From Acidobacteriota bacterium (GTDB lineage Bacteria > Acidobacteriota > Terriglobia > Acidiferrales > UBA7541), in contig QHYF01000174.1 in NCBI GenBank assembly GCA_003224075.1, positions 1-6,111 of the forward strand: a stretch of 6,111 bases of DNA, written 5' to 3'. Each line of letters starts with the position of its first letter. The stretch's first letter is position 1. Under the pieces are notes generated by a model, which saw only the letters and a program-made list of their open reading frames with translations, was not told where the DNA came from and did no database searches. The translations under genes and the position numbers were made by a program. Positions 5,140-6,111 of this stretch are shown piece by piece.

Positions 5140-5478
5140 ATGATGAAAATCGAGGCAATCATTCAGCCCTCGCGGTTTGAATCCGTGAAAGATGCGCTGC
5201 GCGAAATCGGCATTGAAGGAATGACGGTGACGGAAGCGCGCGGGCACGGGCGTCAAAAAGGGCACACGGAGGTCTACCGTGGGCGCGAATACACGGTGGA
5301 CCTGTTGCCGAAAATAAAACTGGAAATGGTGCTGCCAGACGCACTGGTGAACCGCGTGGTAGACACAATCATGAAGACGGCCAAGACAGGAAAGATTGGT
5401 GACGGTAAGATATTCCTATCGAGGGTTGAGGAAGCCATCAGGATCCGCAATGAGGAGCGCGGTGAAAACGCGCTCTAG
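5140..5478 (+). CDS. glnB: Nitrogen regulatory protein PII
   Basis: The product is 112 aa, the same length as E. coli GlnB and GlnK. The T-loop carries GRQKGHTEVYRGREY (37-51), in which Tyr51 is the classical uridylylation site. The B-loop is TGKIGDGKIF (83-92), the ATP-binding segment, and IRIRNEE near the C-terminus is the C-loop. Trimeric PII proteins sense ATP/ADP and 2-oxoglutarate and control Amt channels, GlnD/GlnE and nitrogen regulators. The first of two tandem ATGs (5140) is preferred: it restores E. coli numbering and lies 11 nt after GGAG (5125-5128). Linkage to amtB suggests a GlnK role, while Asp54 and the MKIEAII start look more GlnB-like, so either name is defensible. The gene follows amtB by 48 bp and precedes glnD by 53 bp. 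A GC-rich hairpin covers its last codons. Confidence 0.97.
   Translation: MMKIEAIIQPSRFESVKDALREIGIEGMTVTEARGHGRQKGHTEVYRGREYTVDLLPKIKLEMVLPDALVNRVVDTIMKTAKTGKIGDGKIFLSRVEEAIRIRNEERGENAL
5454..5476 (+). other. GC-rich stem-loop at the glnB stop codon
   Basis: GAGCGCG (5455-5461) and CGCGCTC (5469-5475) form a perfect 7-bp stem around the 7-nt loop GTGAAAA. A G-U pair (5454/5476) is possible at the base. The stem ends at the first base of the TAG stop. No T-tract follows, so it is not a standard terminator. It could stabilise the upstream message, mark a processing site or reduce readthrough into glnD. Confidence 0.45.
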
Positions 5479-5531
5479 CCATTCACGATTGACCGCCGCG
5501 CAGTCAACGCACTGACAGCCAGGAGATCAAC

Positions 5532-6111
5532 GTGACAACCGCCGCACGCCCCGGTTTAGGTCCGGGCATCCCACCCGCAAAGAACATGCAAGGCACTCCG
5601 ACGCCTTTATCCGTGCTCGGCTCGCAGGCCGATGCCGAACGACAACGCATCCGGCAACAGTTTGAGGCGGGTGCGGGTGCGCGAGAAGTACTTCTCGCGC
5701 AGTGCGACCTGGCGGACCGCAACGTTGAGCAGATTTTCGCCGAGCTCCTGCGGGTCCACGACCGGGAGCCGGACGGGCTTTGCCTGCTCGCACTGGGCGG
5801 ATACGGGCGGCGGATGCTCTTTCCTTACTCCGATCTCGACATTCTGTTCTTATTCGGAAGCGAAAGAGCAGAAGAGGAATCGCGGCCGCTCATCTCCGAA
5901 TTTTCGCGGACGTTGTGGGACATCGGATTCCGAGTCAGCTCGGCAGGACGCACTCTCGAAGAGTGCAAGCGCACCGAAGAGGACAACGCGGAATTCCACC
6001 TGGCGTTGCTGGACCGCAGATTCCTGTCGGGCGATTCCACACTATTTGAAAGGCTGGATACGAAAATACTTCCTGCATCGGAAAGGCAGGCGCGGCCTTT
6101 TCTGCTGGCGC
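5532..6111 (+). CDS. glnD: PII uridylyltransferase / uridylyl-removing enzyme GlnD (5' part, cut by window edge)
   Basis: The open frame runs off the right edge; 193 codons are visible of a family normally around 850-900 aa. The start is GTG 5532-5534, six nucleotides after a strong AGGAG (5521-5525). Residues 1-35 are a Pro/Gly-rich leader. The N-terminal nucleotidyltransferase domain shows GGYGR (89-93) and SDLD (100-103), whose Asp101 and Asp103 are the expected metal-binding pair. 'LWDIGFRV' (128-135), 'RTLEEC' (140-145) and 'LLDRRFLSGD' (159-168) also match the family. GlnD adds UMP to PII under nitrogen limitation and removes it (HD domain, not visible here) when glutamine is high. It sits directly after its substrate gene glnB and the PII target gene amtB, so the cluster encodes the transporter, its gate and the gate's modifier. 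The family GHSVRT motif reads SSAGRT here. Whether the HD and ACT domains are intact cannot be seen. Confidence 0.93.
   Translation, partial: MTTAARPGLGPGIPPAKNMQGTPTPLSVLGSQADAERQRIRQQFEAGAGAREVLLAQCDLADRNVEQIFAELLRVHDREPDGLCLLALGGYGRRMLFPYSDLDILFLFGSERAEEESRPLISEFSRTLWDIGFRVSSAGRTLEECKRTEEDNAEFHLALLDRRFLSGDSTLFERLDTKILPASERQARPFLLA

Noticed and set aside
5489..5507. TTGAC...GTCAA inverted repeat between glnB and glnD, as a terminator
   Set aside because: The stem is only 5 bp with a mismatch inside and no T-tract follows; the hairpin at 5454-5476 is stronger.

Overview
The window carries seven protein-coding genes on both strands, the last one cut by the right edge. Coding sequence is GC-rich. 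The protein set is an MglA-type GTPase without an adjacent MglB, a single-domain STAS protein, a TPR protein ending in a 'NDxDFxxLxxDPRF' tail, and an amtB-glnB-glnD cluster. A short palindromic 'CAGGCT-AA-AGCCTG' intergenic repeat is also present. Together these suggest an Acidobacteriota-like soil bacterium. That assignment is inferred from family resemblance and was not tested by any search.

Left part (1-2320, genes on the minus strand). Positions 1-268 hold no convincing gene. They are AT-richer than the rest and contain a good plus-strand sigma70-like promoter (6-34), a weak terminator-like hairpin with a T-tract (61-89) and an imperfect inverted repeat (157-200). yvcK (269-1294) encodes a CofD-like UDP-sugar-binding protein linked in other bacteria to central carbon metabolism and cell-wall growth. 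A 139-bp gap with two repeat-like elements separates it from a cytoplasmic TPR protein gene (1434-2069). The TPR promoter places the predicted transcription start on the A of its ATG, so its mRNA may be leaderless.

Centre (2070-3402). A 251-bp divergent region separates the TPR gene from mglA (2321-2908, plus), a very clear MglA polarity GTPase. mglA converges on a STAS anti-sigma-antagonist gene (2986-3342, minus). Its start is moved downstream of the longest ORF because a perfect TATAAT box overlaps the longer start.

Right part (3343-6111, plus). A 273-bp divergent region has matching promoter cores for the STAS gene and amtB: an identical 11-bp GCGTATAATGC on opposite strands. It leads into a nitrogen-assimilation operon: amtB (ammonium channel, 3616-5091), glnB (PII signal protein, 5140-5478) and glnD (PII uridylyltransferase, 5532 to beyond the window). 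In the known PII system GlnD modifies PII at Tyr51 according to nitrogen status, and unmodified PII plugs the Amt channel. The transporter, its gate and the enzyme that sets the gate are therefore encoded consecutively.

I see no CRISPR array, transposase, tRNA, rRNA or phage gene. Most of the window is ordinary chromosomal content. The signals most worth checking are regulatory: the putative leaderless TPR promoter with an adjoining double palindrome, the mirrored STAS/amtB promoters, two competing stem-loops upstream of mglA, and a GC-rich hairpin at the glnB stop codon.
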